Shown: positions 32,293 to 41,775, counted from the first letter of the stretch. The stretch: 64,000 nt of DNA from Chelatococcus sp. YT9 (GCF_018398315.1 NZ_JAHBRW010000001.1:1794001-1858000); one strand, 5' to 3'. Notes: generated from the letters alone by a model not told the origin. Made by a program: numbers and translations.

Positions 32293-33834
32293 ATGGATCA
32301 GTTAGTTTCGGACCGCCCCCGGGCTTCCCGTACCATCCGGCTGAATGACGCCGACAACATCATCGTCGCCGTCGATCCCATCGAGCCAGGGGCGGTTGCC
32401 GAAGGCGTCATCGCTACGGCCCGAGTGCCGCGCGGGCACAAAATGGCGATTGTGCCGATTGCACCGGGCGAGCCGATCCGCAAGTTCGGGCAGATCATCG
32501 GCTTCGCCTCCAGCGCGATCGCGCCCGGCGATTGGGTGCACGAACACAATGTCGAGATGCATGAGTTCGCGCGCGAGTATCATTTTGCCGAGGATGCACG
32601 CGACGAGCCCGTGCTGCCGCTCACCGAACAGGCGACGTTCCAGGGCTTCCGCCGCGCGAACGGCAAGGTCGGCACACGCAACTACATCGGCATTCTCACC
32701 TCGGTGAATTGCTCGGCGACCGTGGCGCGCTATATCGCCAAGGAGATCGAGCGTTCGGGCCTGCTCGACGATCATCCCAACATCGATGGCGTCATTCCGC
32801 TGGTGCACGGAGGCGGCTGCGCTCTCGACGTGAAGGGCGAGGGGTACGAAATTCTCAAGCGGACCCAATGGGGCTATGCCACGAACCCCAATATGGCCGG
32901 CGTACTCATGGTGGGGCTCGGCTGCGAGGGCTTCCAGATCAGCCGCTGGATGGAAGCCTATGGCGTGAAGGAGAGCGACACTTTCCGCTCCTTCGTTATT
33001 CAGGATGTTGGCGGCACCAAGAAGACAGTTGCCGCGGGCGTCGAAGCCATCCGCGACATGCTGCCGATCGTCGCGCAGGCGAAGCGCACCACGGTGCCTG
33101 CCTCGGAGATCGTGCTGGCGCTGCAGTGCGGTGGGTCGGACGGTTATTCCGGCATCACGGCCAATCCGGCGCTCGGCGCCGCTGTCGATATCCTCGTCCA
33201 TCAGGGCGGCACCGCAATTCTGTCGGAAACGCCGGAGATCTACGGCGCGGAACATCTGCTCACGCGCCGCGCGGCTGATCGCGCGACCGGTGAAAAGCTC
33301 GTCTCCATGATCCAATGGTGGGAGGACTACACCGCCCGCAACAAGATGGAGATGAACAACAATCCGTCGCCCGGCAACAAGGCCGGTGGTCTCACCACGA
33401 TCCTCGAGAAGTCACTGGGCGCGGCTGCCAAGGGTGGCACGAAGACGCTCGCCGGGGTTTATCACTACGCCGAGCCCATCGATCGGCATGGCTTTGTCTA
33501 CATGGACACGCCTGGCTACGATCCGGTCTCGGCCACGGGACAGGTAGCTGGCGGCGCTAATGTGCTCTGCTTCACCACCGGTCGCGGCTCCGCCTATGGC
33601 TGCAAGCCGACCCCTTCGATCAAGATCGCCACGAATACCGTGATGTACGAGCGCATGATCGATGACATGGACCTCAACTGCGGTGATGTGCTCGACGGTG
33701 TCTCGATTGCCGACAAGGGCAAGGAGATCTTCGAGAAGGTCCTGAAGGTCGCCTCGGGAGAACGCTCAAAGTCCGAGGAAAACGGTTACGGCGATACAGA
33801 ATTCGTGCCGTGGCAAGTCGGCGCGACTATGTGA
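32293..33834 (+). CDS. uxaA: Altronate/galactarate dehydratase (UxaA) family hydro-lyase
   Basis: A 513-residue metal-dependent sugar-acid dehydratase with an N-terminal SAF domain (about 1-100) fused to the UxaA catalytic region. Conserved Cys/His segments include TSVNCSATVA, HGGGCAL, GLGCEGFQ and LQCGGSDGYSGITANPALG. It would dehydrate an aldonate to a 2-keto-3-deoxy acid. A likely substrate in this context is the acid from the neighbouring aldose dehydrogenase (fuconate or related), though altronate or galactarate cannot be excluded. It lies 192 bp after fucU with its own leader, so it may have a separate promoter. No aldolase, lactonase or transporter for this route is in the window. Confidence 0.9.
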   Translation: MDQLVSDRPRASRTIRLNDADNIIVAVDPIEPGAVAEGVIATARVPRGHKMAIVPIAPGEPIRKFGQIIGFASSAIAPGDWVHEHNVEMHEFAREYHFAEDARDEPVLPLTEQATFQGFRRANGKVGTRNYIGILTSVNCSATVARYIAKEIERSGLLDDHPNIDGVIPLVHGGGCALDVKGEGYEILKRTQWGYATNPNMAGVLMVGLGCEGFQISRWMEAYGVKESDTFRSFVIQDVGGTKKTVAAGVEAIRDMLPIVAQAKRTTVPASEIVLALQCGGSDGYSGITANPALGAAVDILVHQGGTAILSETPEIYGAEHLLTRRAADRATGEKLVSMIQWWEDYTARNKMEMNNNPSPGNKAGGLTTILEKSLGAAAKGGTKTLAGVYHYAEPIDRHGFVYMDTPGYDPVSATGQVAGGANVLCFTTGRGSAYGCKPTPSIKIATNTVMYERMIDDMDLNCGDVLDGVSIADKGKEIFEKVLKVASGERSKSEENGYGDTEFVPWQVGATM

Positions 33835-33853
33835 GGACGCCGGAGGGGTGATC

Positions 33854-33873
33854 GCGGCCGGCTTTCCGGCCGC
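33854..33873. terminator. Strong GC hairpin after the UxaA-family gene
   Basis: GCGGCCGG, loop CTTT, CCGGCCGC: a perfect 8-bp stem starting 20 bp after the stop. There is no U-run, so it may act as an intrinsic terminator only weakly, or as an mRNA-end stabiliser. Confidence 0.45.
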
Positions 33874-34014
33874 GGTTGCGAGTATTTGCGGCGTCGGTGG
33901 CGATTGCGGGGATGTGAGCGTGAATGGTAAGGGGCGCGAAGCCCAGGGTTTGGCCACGTTAGGTCCGACCCACGTCAATTCTGACCAAGCCACGTTCGAT
34001 CGGTTCGCTTTATC

Positions 34015-35175
34015 GTGACAGCCCGCTCCATCCTGTTCCTGATCACCGAAGACTGGTTCTTCGTCTCGCATTTCCTGCCCATGGCGCGGAAGGCGCGGGA
34101 GATGGGCCTCGATGTAACGGTGGTCACACGCGTGCGGGCGCACCGCGCCGAGATCGAGGCGACAGGCGCGCGCGTCATCGCGCTGGATGCGGAACGGCGC
34201 AGCCTCAACCCCCTCTCGGTCCTGCGCTATCTCAGGGCCCTCGTTCAGATCCTCAGAAATGAGCGCCCCGACATCCTGCACTGCATTGCGCTCAGGGTGA
34301 TATTGCTCGGTGGGCTCGCCGCGCGCTTTGCGAAGATCCGCAACCGCGTCTATGCGGTCACTGGTTTCGGCTTCTTCGGGGCGCGGCGGGATCTCGTCGG
34401 CCGGCTGGCGCGTCTCGGGCTCAGCGCCGTTCTGCGCGGGCCGCTGGACGGTGAGGGAACGCGTTACCTGTTCGAGAACGAGGATGATCCGCGGGTCCTG
34501 GGGCTCAGACCGACCGACCCACGGGTTCTGATCGTGGGGGGCGCGGGTGTCGATCCGGACGCCTATTCGATCACGGCCATGCCGGCCCTCCCGCCGCTGC
34601 GCGTGGCTGTGGTGGCGCGTATGCTGTGGTCCAAGGGCATTGACCTCGCCGTCGAGGCTGTGCGCCGCGCGCGTCTCGCGGGCGCCGATGTCTCGCTGTC
34701 GCTATACGGCGCGCCTGATCCATCCAATCCCAAGGCTGTGCCGGCAGAGCGCCTGCGTGCGTGGGGAGAGATTCCCGGCGTTCACTGGCATGGCCCGACG
34801 CGTGATCCGGCGGCCGTGTGGCGGGATCACCATGTCTGCCTATTGCCATCACGAGGCGGGGAGGGGCTACCGCGAACCCTTCTCGAAGGCGGCATTTGCG
34901 GCAAGGCTCTCGTGACGACCGATGTCCCTGGCTGCCGCAGCCTGGTGCGGGACGGCGTCGAGGGCTTCGTGGTGCCGGCGGAGGCAGGCGCCCTTGCCGA
35001 AGCCTTGCAACGCCTTGCAGCCGATCCCGCGCTCGTCGCGCGGTTCGGTGGCGCTGCACGCAGCCGCGTCTTGACGGGCTACACGGAACGGCATGTCATG
35101 GACGCGGTGGGCGGCCTCTATGGCGGACTTCTGGACGAATTGCCCCTCAATGGCCGAATGGAGGTGAAGCCATGA
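34015..35175 (+). CDS. Glycosyltransferase family 4 protein
   Basis: A 386-residue GT4-type glycosyltransferase with two Rossmann-like halves. The N-terminal half has SILFLITEDWFFVSHFLPMAR and the C-terminal half the nucleotide-sugar site PSRGGEGLPRTLLEGGICGKALVTTDVPGCR (ExxxxG type). It begins with GTG at 34015. Acceptor and sugar are unknown; similar genes serve envelope polysaccharide or lipid glycosylation. It overlaps the following methyltransferase by 4 bp (ATGA). Confidence 0.88.
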   Translation: MTARSILFLITEDWFFVSHFLPMARKAREMGLDVTVVTRVRAHRAEIEATGARVIALDAERRSLNPLSVLRYLRALVQILRNERPDILHCIALRVILLGGLAARFAKIRNRVYAVTGFGFFGARRDLVGRLARLGLSAVLRGPLDGEGTRYLFENEDDPRVLGLRPTDPRVLIVGGAGVDPDAYSITAMPALPPLRVAVVARMLWSKGIDLAVEAVRRARLAGADVSLSLYGAPDPSNPKAVPAERLRAWGEIPGVHWHGPTRDPAAVWRDHHVCLLPSRGGEGLPRTLLEGGICGKALVTTDVPGCRSLVRDGVEGFVVPAEAGALAEALQRLAADPALVARFGGAARSRVLTGYTERHVMDAVGGLYGGLLDELPLNGRMEVKP

Positions 35176-35861
35176 TCGGCGACACCGCGGCGGAGCGTCG
35201 CGCCTTCATCGAGGCCCACACCCGTCTCGTGCCGGTGCCCCATGCGCCGGAGCTTAGTCTCTATGTCGCTGACGAGGCGACGGAGCTCTGGCAGAAGACC
35301 GAGGAGGAGATCGGGACGCTTGGTCTGCCTCCGCCTTTCTGGGCATTTGCATGGGCTGGTGGGCAAGCACTGGCGCGCTATGTCATCGACAATCCGGATG
35401 TCGTGCGTGGCAGGCGGGTGCTGGACTTCGCAGCTGGATCCGGGCTCGTGGGCATTGCTGCGGCGCGCGCGGGCGGTATTGACGTGACATGCGCCGATAT
35501 CGATGGCTTCGCCGTTTCAGCCATCGGGTTGAATGCCGCCGCAAACGGCGTTGCGGTGACCCCGATGACACAGGATATCATCGGCCTCGACGAAGGCTGG
35601 GACGTGGTTCTCGCCGGCGACATCTTTTATGAGCGCGATCTCGCCGGGCGGGTCAGTGGGTGGCTTTCCTCGCTGGCGGTGCGTGGAGCAACCGTGCTGA
35701 TCGGCGATCCTGGGCGCAGCTATCTGCCCAAGGACCGGCTGGAAGCGCTTGCGACTTACCGTGTGCCAGTGACGCGAGCGCTGGAGGACAGTGAGATCAA
35801 GCAATCCTCTGTGTGGCAGTTTCGCCGTGGGCAGCCGCGATCGGAGGCTGCCGCGTTGTGA
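35172..35861 (+). CDS. Class I SAM methyltransferase, EtfB lysine methyltransferase-like
   Basis: A 229-residue methyltransferase. The SAM site is VLDFAAGSGLVGIAAARAG (motif I), ADIDGFAVSAIGLNAAANG follows, and VVLAGDIFYERDLA is the GDxxYE block typical of EtfB/protein-lysine methyltransferases. PPPFWAFAWAGGQALARY near the N-terminus is also characteristic. It probably methylates a lysine in the electron-transfer flavoprotein beta subunit. Start at 35172 overlaps the glycosyltransferase stop; a longer frame upstream is not supported. Confidence 0.85.
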   Translation: MIGDTAAERRAFIEAHTRLVPVPHAPELSLYVADEATELWQKTEEEIGTLGLPPPFWAFAWAGGQALARYVIDNPDVVRGRRVLDFAAGSGLVGIAAARAGGIDVTCADIDGFAVSAIGLNAAANGVAVTPMTQDIIGLDEGWDVVLAGDIFYERDLAGRVSGWLSSLAVRGATVLIGDPGRSYLPKDRLEALATYRVPVTRALEDSEIKQSSVWQFRRGQPRSEAAAL

Positions 35862-35891
35862 GTTGTCCAGCGGTGTGCTAGCGCGGTCGCC

Positions 35892-37673
35892 ATGAAATCG
35901 ATCAAGCTGCCCGAGTTGTCCGGCGATACCCTTCCGATGCTTTTGCGTCTGTGGCACGAGTGGGTGAAGCCGCACTGGCTGACGTTGGCCGTGTCGTTGG
36001 TTTTGGTGGTGGTGATTGCGGCGACGACGGGCACATATCCGCTCCTGATCTCCAAGGCCTTCGACGCTTTCACCGCGAAGGACGAGCGCGCATTGCTGCT
36101 GGCCCCACTGATCGTCATCGCCGCGACCCTTGTGCGCGGCTTCGCCATGTATTTCCAGACGGTGCTGACCAACAAGGTGGTCACCCGTATCGAGGCCGAC
36201 ATGCAGAGCGCGCTCTACGCGCATCTCATCGACGGCGATCTGGCGCAGCTTTCGCGCGAAAGCCCGGCCATGCTCACCCAGCGCTTCAGCACCGATTTCA
36301 TCTATATCAAGGAGGCGATGGCGCGGGTCTTCACCGTGTTGCTGCGCGACGGTGCCACGATGATTGCACTGGTCGTCGCGATGCTGTGGATCGATCCGGT
36401 CCTCACGCTTCTCGCCGGCGCGATCGCGCCTTTCGCCAGCCGGCCGATCGCGAGGCTTGGCAAGCGCCTGCGGCGGGTCGCGACATCGACCCAGGAAGAG
36501 ATCGGGACCATGGCGAGCCTCGTCTCGGAGAGCCTGGGTGGCGCGCGCGTGGCCAAGACCTTCGGGCTGGAAGGTTACCTCAAGGACCAGGCGCGCGGGG
36601 CCTTTGAGAAGGTGCGCGACCTCAAGATGAAGGCCGCTAACGCCCGCGCCCGGCTGGACCCGCTCCTCGAGGTCGCTGGGGGGATCGCGATTGCGGCGGT
36701 GCTGGCCTACACCGGCTGGCGCATTCTCGCCGGCACCAGCACTGTCGGCGACTTTACCGGCTTCGTCGCCGCTCTAATCTGGGCGGCCCAACCTATCCGC
36801 ACGCTCGGCAATCTCAATGCCATCGTCCAGGAAGCGATGTCGGCACTGAAACGCTTCTATGCCGTGATGGACGAGAAGGCGACCATCGTGGACAAGCCGG
36901 GCGCCAGGCCGCTCGCGCTCGGCAAGGGCGAACTCGCCTTCCGGGATGTGCGCTTCGCCTATAACGCGGAAGCTTCCGCGCTGGACGGGATCAGCCTGAC
37001 CTTGCCAGCCGGTCGGACGGTGGCGCTCGTCGGGCGTTCCGGCTCGGGCAAATCGACATTGATGGCGCTTGTCCCCCGCCTTTATGACGTCACGGGCGGG
37101 TCCGTGATGATCGATGGCCAGGACGTCCGCGATGTGACAGTGGCGAGCCTGCGGTCATCGATCTCCGTGGTCAGCCAGGAAGTGGTCATCTTCGACGATA
37201 CCATCCGTGCCAACATCGCCTTTGGCCGTCCCGGCGCGAGTGACGCGGAGATCGAGGCCGCGGCCCGCGCCGCAGCGGCACACGACTTCATCATGCGGCT
37301 GCCGGAGGGTTACGAGACGCGCGCGGGCGATCGCGGCTCGCGCTTTTCCGGCGGCGAGCGCCAGCGGCTGTCGCTCGCCCGCGCCATTCTCAAGAATGCG
37401 CCGATCCTGCTTCTCGATGAGGCGACGTCGGCACTCGATGCGGAATCTGAGCGGCTCGTGCAGGACGCTCTTGCGGAGCTGATGCAGGGCCGCACGACGC
37501 TGGTCATAGCCCACCGGCTTTCGACGGTGCGGCAGGCTGATCTCATCGTGGTGATGGATCGGGGACGGATCGCCGAAACCGGCCGCCATGACGATCTGGT
37601 CGCAGCCGGCGGCCTTTATGCCAATTTCCATCGGCTGCAGCTGGCTGATGATGGTGAGACGCAGCCGGCGTAA
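35892..37673 (+). CDS. ABC exporter, fused permease and ATPase (MsbA/lipid A or multidrug type)
   Basis: A 593-residue half-transporter. Six transmembrane helices occupy about residues 25-310, and the ATPase about 345-580 has Walker A GRSGSGKST, signature FSGGERQRLS and Walker B ILLLDEATSALD, with His in the H-loop (IAHRLST). It would work as a homodimer, exporting lipid or a hydrophobic compound. Being 30 bp after the methyltransferase and near a glycosyltransferase suggests an envelope lipid substrate, but that is inference. Confidence 0.93.
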   Translation: MKSIKLPELSGDTLPMLLRLWHEWVKPHWLTLAVSLVLVVVIAATTGTYPLLISKAFDAFTAKDERALLLAPLIVIAATLVRGFAMYFQTVLTNKVVTRIEADMQSALYAHLIDGDLAQLSRESPAMLTQRFSTDFIYIKEAMARVFTVLLRDGATMIALVVAMLWIDPVLTLLAGAIAPFASRPIARLGKRLRRVATSTQEEIGTMASLVSESLGGARVAKTFGLEGYLKDQARGAFEKVRDLKMKAANARARLDPLLEVAGGIAIAAVLAYTGWRILAGTSTVGDFTGFVAALIWAAQPIRTLGNLNAIVQEAMSALKRFYAVMDEKATIVDKPGARPLALGKGELAFRDVRFAYNAEASALDGISLTLPAGRTVALVGRSGSGKSTLMALVPRLYDVTGGSVMIDGQDVRDVTVASLRSSISVVSQEVVIFDDTIRANIAFGRPGASDAEIEAAARAAAAHDFIMRLPEGYETRAGDRGSRFSGGERQRLSLARAILKNAPILLLDEATSALDAESERLVQDALAELMQGRTTLVIAHRLSTVRQADLIVVMDRGRIAETGRHDDLVAAGGLYANFHRLQLADDGETQPA

Positions 37674-37676
37674 TGA

Positions 37677-38399
37677 CTACTCGCGACGCAGCAGGCGGTC
37701 GACAGCCATGTCGGACCAGAAGCGTGTTTTGAAATCGCGCTTCAGCGCCTCTGGGTCGTAGTGCTTGTCCACCCAGGTGAAGAAGTCGATGCCCTTGGCT
37801 TCTCCTTCGCGTTCGTAGAGATCGAGGAAGGCGTCGAGAATGCCCGTTTTGGCGAAACGGAAATGGCCATAGCGGGCTGAGAGCTGGCGCTTGGCTTCAG
37901 CAACGGGCTTCTTTTCGGCGATCAGAAGGAAAAGCGCGGCCATGAAGCCAGCGCGGTCGGCACCGGACTTGCAGTGGACGAGTACGGGATACTCGAGGTC
38001 CGCCAACAGGTCGCGCGCGGCGAACAGGGTTTCCTTGTCCGGCGCCTCGCGCGAACGCAGCACGAACTCCTTCAGGCTAAGACCGGCCGCCGCGCAGGCG
38101 TCACGCTCGAGCGGCCAGGAGCCATAGTCGCGTCCTCCACGCAGATTGATGATCGTCCTTATCCCCTGCCGGGCGATGGCGCGCAATTGTGCTGGCGTGG
38201 GCTGCGCCGCTCGCCAGAAGCGGTCGGTCACGCGGTGACGGTTGAGATAGATAACGCGGAAGATGCCGTGATCGACGAACAGCATGCTGGCGAAAGCGTT
38301 CGCGCGGTCGAGGAGCCCGCCAAGCGGACGGTCCCATCGGGCGATGCGGGCCATGCGCCGGGCGTAGCGCAATTCAGGCTTCAGTAATCGGTTGAGCAC
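37677..38399 (-). CDS. Protein tyrosine/dual-specificity phosphatase family protein
   Basis: A 240-residue phosphatase with the P-loop HCKSGADRAG, nucleophile Cys143 and Arg149 (CX5R). RTIINLRGG near 81-89 is the upstream block of this family, and an Asp in the preceding region may be the general acid. A PTPMT1-like lipid phosphatase role (for example on phosphatidylglycerophosphate) is also possible. It is convergent with the ABC exporter with a 3-bp gap. Confidence 0.85.
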   Translation of the reverse strand: MLNRLLKPELRYARRMARIARWDRPLGGLLDRANAFASMLFVDHGIFRVIYLNRHRVTDRFWRAAQPTPAQLRAIARQGIRTIINLRGGRDYGSWPLERDACAAAGLSLKEFVLRSREAPDKETLFAARDLLADLEYPVLVHCKSGADRAGFMAALFLLIAEKKPVAEAKRQLSARYGHFRFAKTGILDAFLDLYEREGEAKGIDFFTWVDKHYDPEALKRDFKTRFWSDMAVDRLLRRE

Positions 38400-38644
38400 G
38401 GATCCTCGAAATCAGCCTCTATGGCCTCGCCCATAGCAGGCCGTTGGCGAACCGGCAATCACCGCCGGTCCAGGGAATGGGGATGCGGCATGGGAGAAAG
38501 ATATTTCCCCTTGCGCCAGTCCCCGTGCAATCTGAGCATTCGCCTCGCGTTTCTCAATGTTGTGAAGGGGATTTTAGTCAAGTCGCCGCTACCCCCTTTT
38601 ACGGCCCTTGTCGCAGACCCCGATATGGCCTTAGGATCATTGTT

Positions 38645-39151
38645 ATGGGTGAGCTCGTCGTCAGTGTCCGTCGTCCAGTCCCCGCCGATGTGCCGGGTCT
38701 CACGGACGTGCATGACGCAGCCTGGAGGGAAGCCTACCGCGGCGTCCTCCCGGGTCTGGCGCTTGAACGCATGATAGCCAAGCGCGGGCCGGTCTGGTGG
38801 TCGGCCATGATCCGCCGTGAACGTCCCCTACTTGTTCTCGATCTTGGAGACCGCATCGGCGGCTATGTGAGCTATGGTCCAAGCCGCACGCTGAACATGA
38901 CCCAGCGCGGCGAGATCGACGAGCTCTATCTCGATCCATTGTTCCAGGGGCTCGGCCTTGGCACGCGACTGTTTGCCACGGCACGCCGAGATCTCGCGTC
39001 CAGCGGCCTCAAGGGGTTGGTGGTCTGGGCGCTGGCTGACAATGCGCGGGCCTGTACGTTCTACGAACGGTTGGGTGGCCGGCGTGCCGGAACGGCTCCG
39101 GTGCGTTTCAGCGGGGTCACGCTGGAGAAAGTGGCCTTCACTTTTCCTTAG
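38645..39151 (+). CDS. GNAT family N-acetyltransferase
   Basis: A 168-residue acetyltransferase. The acetyl-CoA binding motif appears in LYLDPLFQGLGLGTRLF (Q-x-x-G-x-G type) near 98-114, and FYERLGGRRAG near 139-149 is the usual C-terminal block. HDAAWREAYRGVLPG near 23-37 is typical of small-molecule GNATs. Start at 38645 chosen because homology-like sequence begins there. Substrate unknown. Confidence 0.88.
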   Translation: MGELVVSVRRPVPADVPGLTDVHDAAWREAYRGVLPGLALERMIAKRGPVWWSAMIRRERPLLVLDLGDRIGGYVSYGPSRTLNMTQRGEIDELYLDPLFQGLGLGTRLFATARRDLASSGLKGLVVWALADNARACTFYERLGGRRAGTAPVRFSGVTLEKVAFTFP

Positions 39152-39320
39152 AGCTGCCGGAGCACGGCGCGGTGCCCGGCTACGCTGAGCCGTCGCCTTC
39201 CAGGTTGGCTCGACGTTTCAAATTCGATTGGCTGGCTATTCGGGGCTTGCGGCCCCATGGGGCGGGCGGCTATGAACGCACGCCGACATGGTGCAATGCA
39301 ACAATGCGTAAGAGGTCCCT

Positions 39321-39854
39321 ATGCGTCTCGATGCCGTCAAGATCGGCTCCAATCCCCCCGATACCATCAATGTTGTGATTGAGGTGCCTATCGGCGGCGA
39401 GCCTATCAAGTATGAGCTCGACAAGGAGGCCGGAACCCTGGTTGTGGACCGCTTCCTCTACACGGCAATGCGCTACCCCGGCAATTACGGCTTCATTCCG
39501 CACACCCTGTCGGACGATGGCGACCCCTGCGACGTGCTGATTGCCAATACGCGTGCGATCATCCCGGGTGCGGTCATGGCTTGCCGCCCTGTTGGAGTTC
39601 TCCTGATGGAGGACGAATCCGGCGGCGACGAGAAGATCATCGCGGTTCCCGCGCCGAAGCTGACGAAGCGCTACGATCGGGTGCAGAACTACAGTGACCT
39701 GCCCGACATCACGTTGAAGCAGATCGAGCATTTCTTCGAGCACTACAAGGATCTCGAGCCCAACAAATGGGTGAAGATCTCGCGCTGGGGCGATGCTGAC
39801 GAGGCAAAGGATCTCATTCGCAAGGCCATCGAGCGCGCCAAGAAAGGCGCGTAA
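39321..39854 (+). CDS. ppa: Inorganic pyrophosphatase
   Basis: A 177-residue family I pyrophosphatase, hydrolysing diphosphate to phosphate. The signature DGDPCDVLI near 69-77 carries the metal-binding Asp residues, and [11 protein letters not shown] and [13 protein letters not shown] are conserved. Length matches the E. coli type (about 176). Single gene. Confidence 0.96.
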   Translation: MRLDAVKIGSNPPDTINVVIEVPIGGEPIKYELDKEAGTLVVDRFLYTAMRYPGNYGFIPHTLSDDGDPCDVLIANTRAIIPGAVMACRPVGVLLMEDESGGDEKIIAVPAPKLTKRYDRVQNYSDLPDITLKQIEHFFEHYKDLEPNKWVKISRWGDADEAKDLIRKAIERAKKGA

Positions 39855-40092
39855 TCAAGAGACGCTCCTTATCGGGCGCAACTTTCGGTAATGCGCGCGG
39901 CGCTGATCCCTTCTCTCGAGGGAAGTGGCGTCGCAGGCGCAGGCTGGGCATGCAGCCTCCGCGCACGTCCGCCGGCATGTGCTCGCCCGACGTCTCGCTG
40001 GCGCGGGACTGCCTTCCTCCTCAAAGGAAAGGAACCCGAAAGGCGTCACGGCCATCTTTTCCGTGTCCTGCGATAGCGACGCGCCGGTGGGG

Positions 40093-40980
40093 CTACCGCT
40101 CGGACAGAATTCGCTCGGCCATGACAAGATGGAGCCGTTCGACCATCCGCCCTTCGAGCGAGATGGCGCCGGCACCCGCGTTCTCAGGGAGCGCGAAGGC
40201 GGCAATGATTGCCTCTGCCTCGGCGATCTCCTCGGCAGAGGGAGCGAAGGCCGCCTTGGCGGGAGCGATCTGGCTCGGATGGATCACCGTCTTGCCATCG
40301 AAGCCCAGGTCGCGGCCCTGGGCACATTCTGCCGCGAAGCCTTCCGTATCTCCGATCACGTTATAGACCGCGTCCAGGGCGGCAAGGTTGCCAGCGCGCG
40401 CGGCGACCACGATCGATGACAGCAAGGGCAGGAGGGTCGCACGACCCGGCCCGACGCGCAGGCGGGTTTCCTTGGCGATGTCGTTAGCCCCGACGACAAG
40501 GCACGTAAGACCTGTTTCCGGCGCAGACATGACGATTTCGCGCAGGTTCAGGAGGCCTGCCGGCGTCTCGATCATCGCCCACAAGGCCAGCTCGGCTGGC
40601 GCGCCCGCCTGGCTAAGGACCTTGCGGGCGCGCAGGAGATCATCCGCCCCGGACACCTTGGGGATGAGCACCGCCTCGGGCCAATACGGTGCGTCGGCGA
40701 GCGCCGCGACGTCCTCGATCCCGAAATCCGTGTCGAGGCCATTGATGCGCAGGATGACGCGGAGCCCGGCGAGCAGGCCCTCGGGGCCGAGAACCTCTCG
40801 CATCGCTCCACGCGCCGCAGCCTTCATGGCCGGTGCCACCGCATCCTCGAGGTCGAGGATGATCGCATCGGCCTTGAGCGACCGCGCCTTCTCGATCGCG
40901 CGGCGATTGCTGGCCGGCATATAGAGCACGCTATGCAGCGCACCCGCAGGCGCCGCTTGTGGTGCTGGGCGCGTCATCAT
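40093..40980 (-). CDS. HpcH/HpaI aldolase family CoA-ester lyase (CitE/malyl-CoA lyase-like)
   Basis: A 295-residue TIM-barrel lyase. LYMPASNRRAIEKARSLKADAIILDLEDAVAP near 19-50 has the Arg and acidic residues of the CitE family, IETPAGLLNLREI near 138-150 holds the metal-binding Glu, and GFDGKTVIHPSQI near 228-240 closes the site. Members cleave citryl-, malyl- or citramalyl-CoA. It starts 9 bp after the 3-hydroxybutyrate dehydrogenase stop and is likely cotranscribed with it. No citrate lyase alpha/gamma genes are nearby, so a stand-alone CoA-ester lyase or thioesterase is more likely than citrate lyase. Confidence 0.87.
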   Translation of the reverse strand: MMTRPAPQAAPAGALHSVLYMPASNRRAIEKARSLKADAIILDLEDAVAPAMKAAARGAMREVLGPEGLLAGLRVILRINGLDTDFGIEDVAALADAPYWPEAVLIPKVSGADDLLRARKVLSQAGAPAELALWAMIETPAGLLNLREIVMSAPETGLTCLVVGANDIAKETRLRVGPGRATLLPLLSSIVVAARAGNLAALDAVYNVIGDTEGFAAECAQGRDLGFDGKTVIHPSQIAPAKAAFAPSAEEIAEAEAIIAAFALPENAGAGAISLEGRMVERLHLVMAERILSER

Positions 40981-40989
40981 ACCCGTCCG

Positions 40990-41775
40990 CTATTCAGCGA
41001 CCCACCCGCCATCGATCTGCTGCAGCGACCCGGTGATCGACCGCGCCGCATCGGACGTGAGGAACAGCGCGAGCGCCGCCACCTCTTCCACCGTGACGAA
41101 TTCCTTGGTGGGCTGGGCGGCGAGCAGCACGTCGCGTTTAACCTGCTCTTCCGTCAGCCCGCGTGCCTTGGCCGTGTCCGGGATCTGCTTTTCGACAAGC
41201 GGTGTCCAGACATAGCCGGGGCAGATCGCGTTGCAGGTGATGCCGAAGGTCGCTGTTTCGAGCGCCACCGTCTTTGTAAGGCCGGCGATGCCATGCTTGG
41301 CCGCGACATAGGCCGATTTGAAGGGCGAGGCGACAAGGGCATGAGCCGAGGCGGTATTGATGATGCGGCCCCATTTGCGCGCCTTCATCCCCGGCACGGC
41401 GGCGCGAGTGGCATGGAAAGCCGCGGAGAGGTTGAGGGCGATGATCATGTCCCACTTCTCCGGCGGGAATTCCTCGATCGGTGCCACGTGCTGGATGCCG
41501 GCGTTGTTCACGAGCACATCGACCGCGCCGAAGGTCTTCTCCGCCTCGGTGATCAGCTTGGCGCATTCCTCACCCTTGGTGAGGTCGGCTGCGACATACG
41601 CGGCCTTGACGCCGAAGTCCTTCTCGATGCCGCTGCGCTCCTTCTCGATCGCCGCGGCGTCGCCGAAACCGTTGATCACCACATTGGCGCCGTCGCTCGC
41701 GAAAGCACGAGCAATGGCAAGGCCGATCCCGCTCGTTGACCCGGTCACGACAGCCGTCCGCGATTTCAGTGACAT
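40990..41775 (-). CDS. bdhA: 3-hydroxybutyrate dehydrogenase
   Basis: A 261-residue SDR. GSTSGIGLAIARAFA is the NAD site, NNAGIQHVAPIEEFP the structural block, and Ser-Tyr-Lys appear in NTASAHALVASPFKSAYVAAKHG. The C-terminal QQIDGGWVAE is typical of BdhA, which oxidises (R)-3-hydroxybutyrate to acetoacetate during polyhydroxybutyrate use. The cell also has phaAB, consistent with this. First of a two-gene unit. Confidence 0.92.
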   Translation of the reverse strand: MSLKSRTAVVTGSTSGIGLAIARAFASDGANVVINGFGDAAAIEKERSGIEKDFGVKAAYVAADLTKGEECAKLITEAEKTFGAVDVLVNNAGIQHVAPIEEFPPEKWDMIIALNLSAAFHATRAAVPGMKARKWGRIINTASAHALVASPFKSAYVAAKHGIAGLTKTVALETATFGITCNAICPGYVWTPLVEKQIPDTAKARGLTEEQVKRDVLLAAQPTKEFVTVEEVAALALFLTSDAARSITGSLQQIDGGWVAE

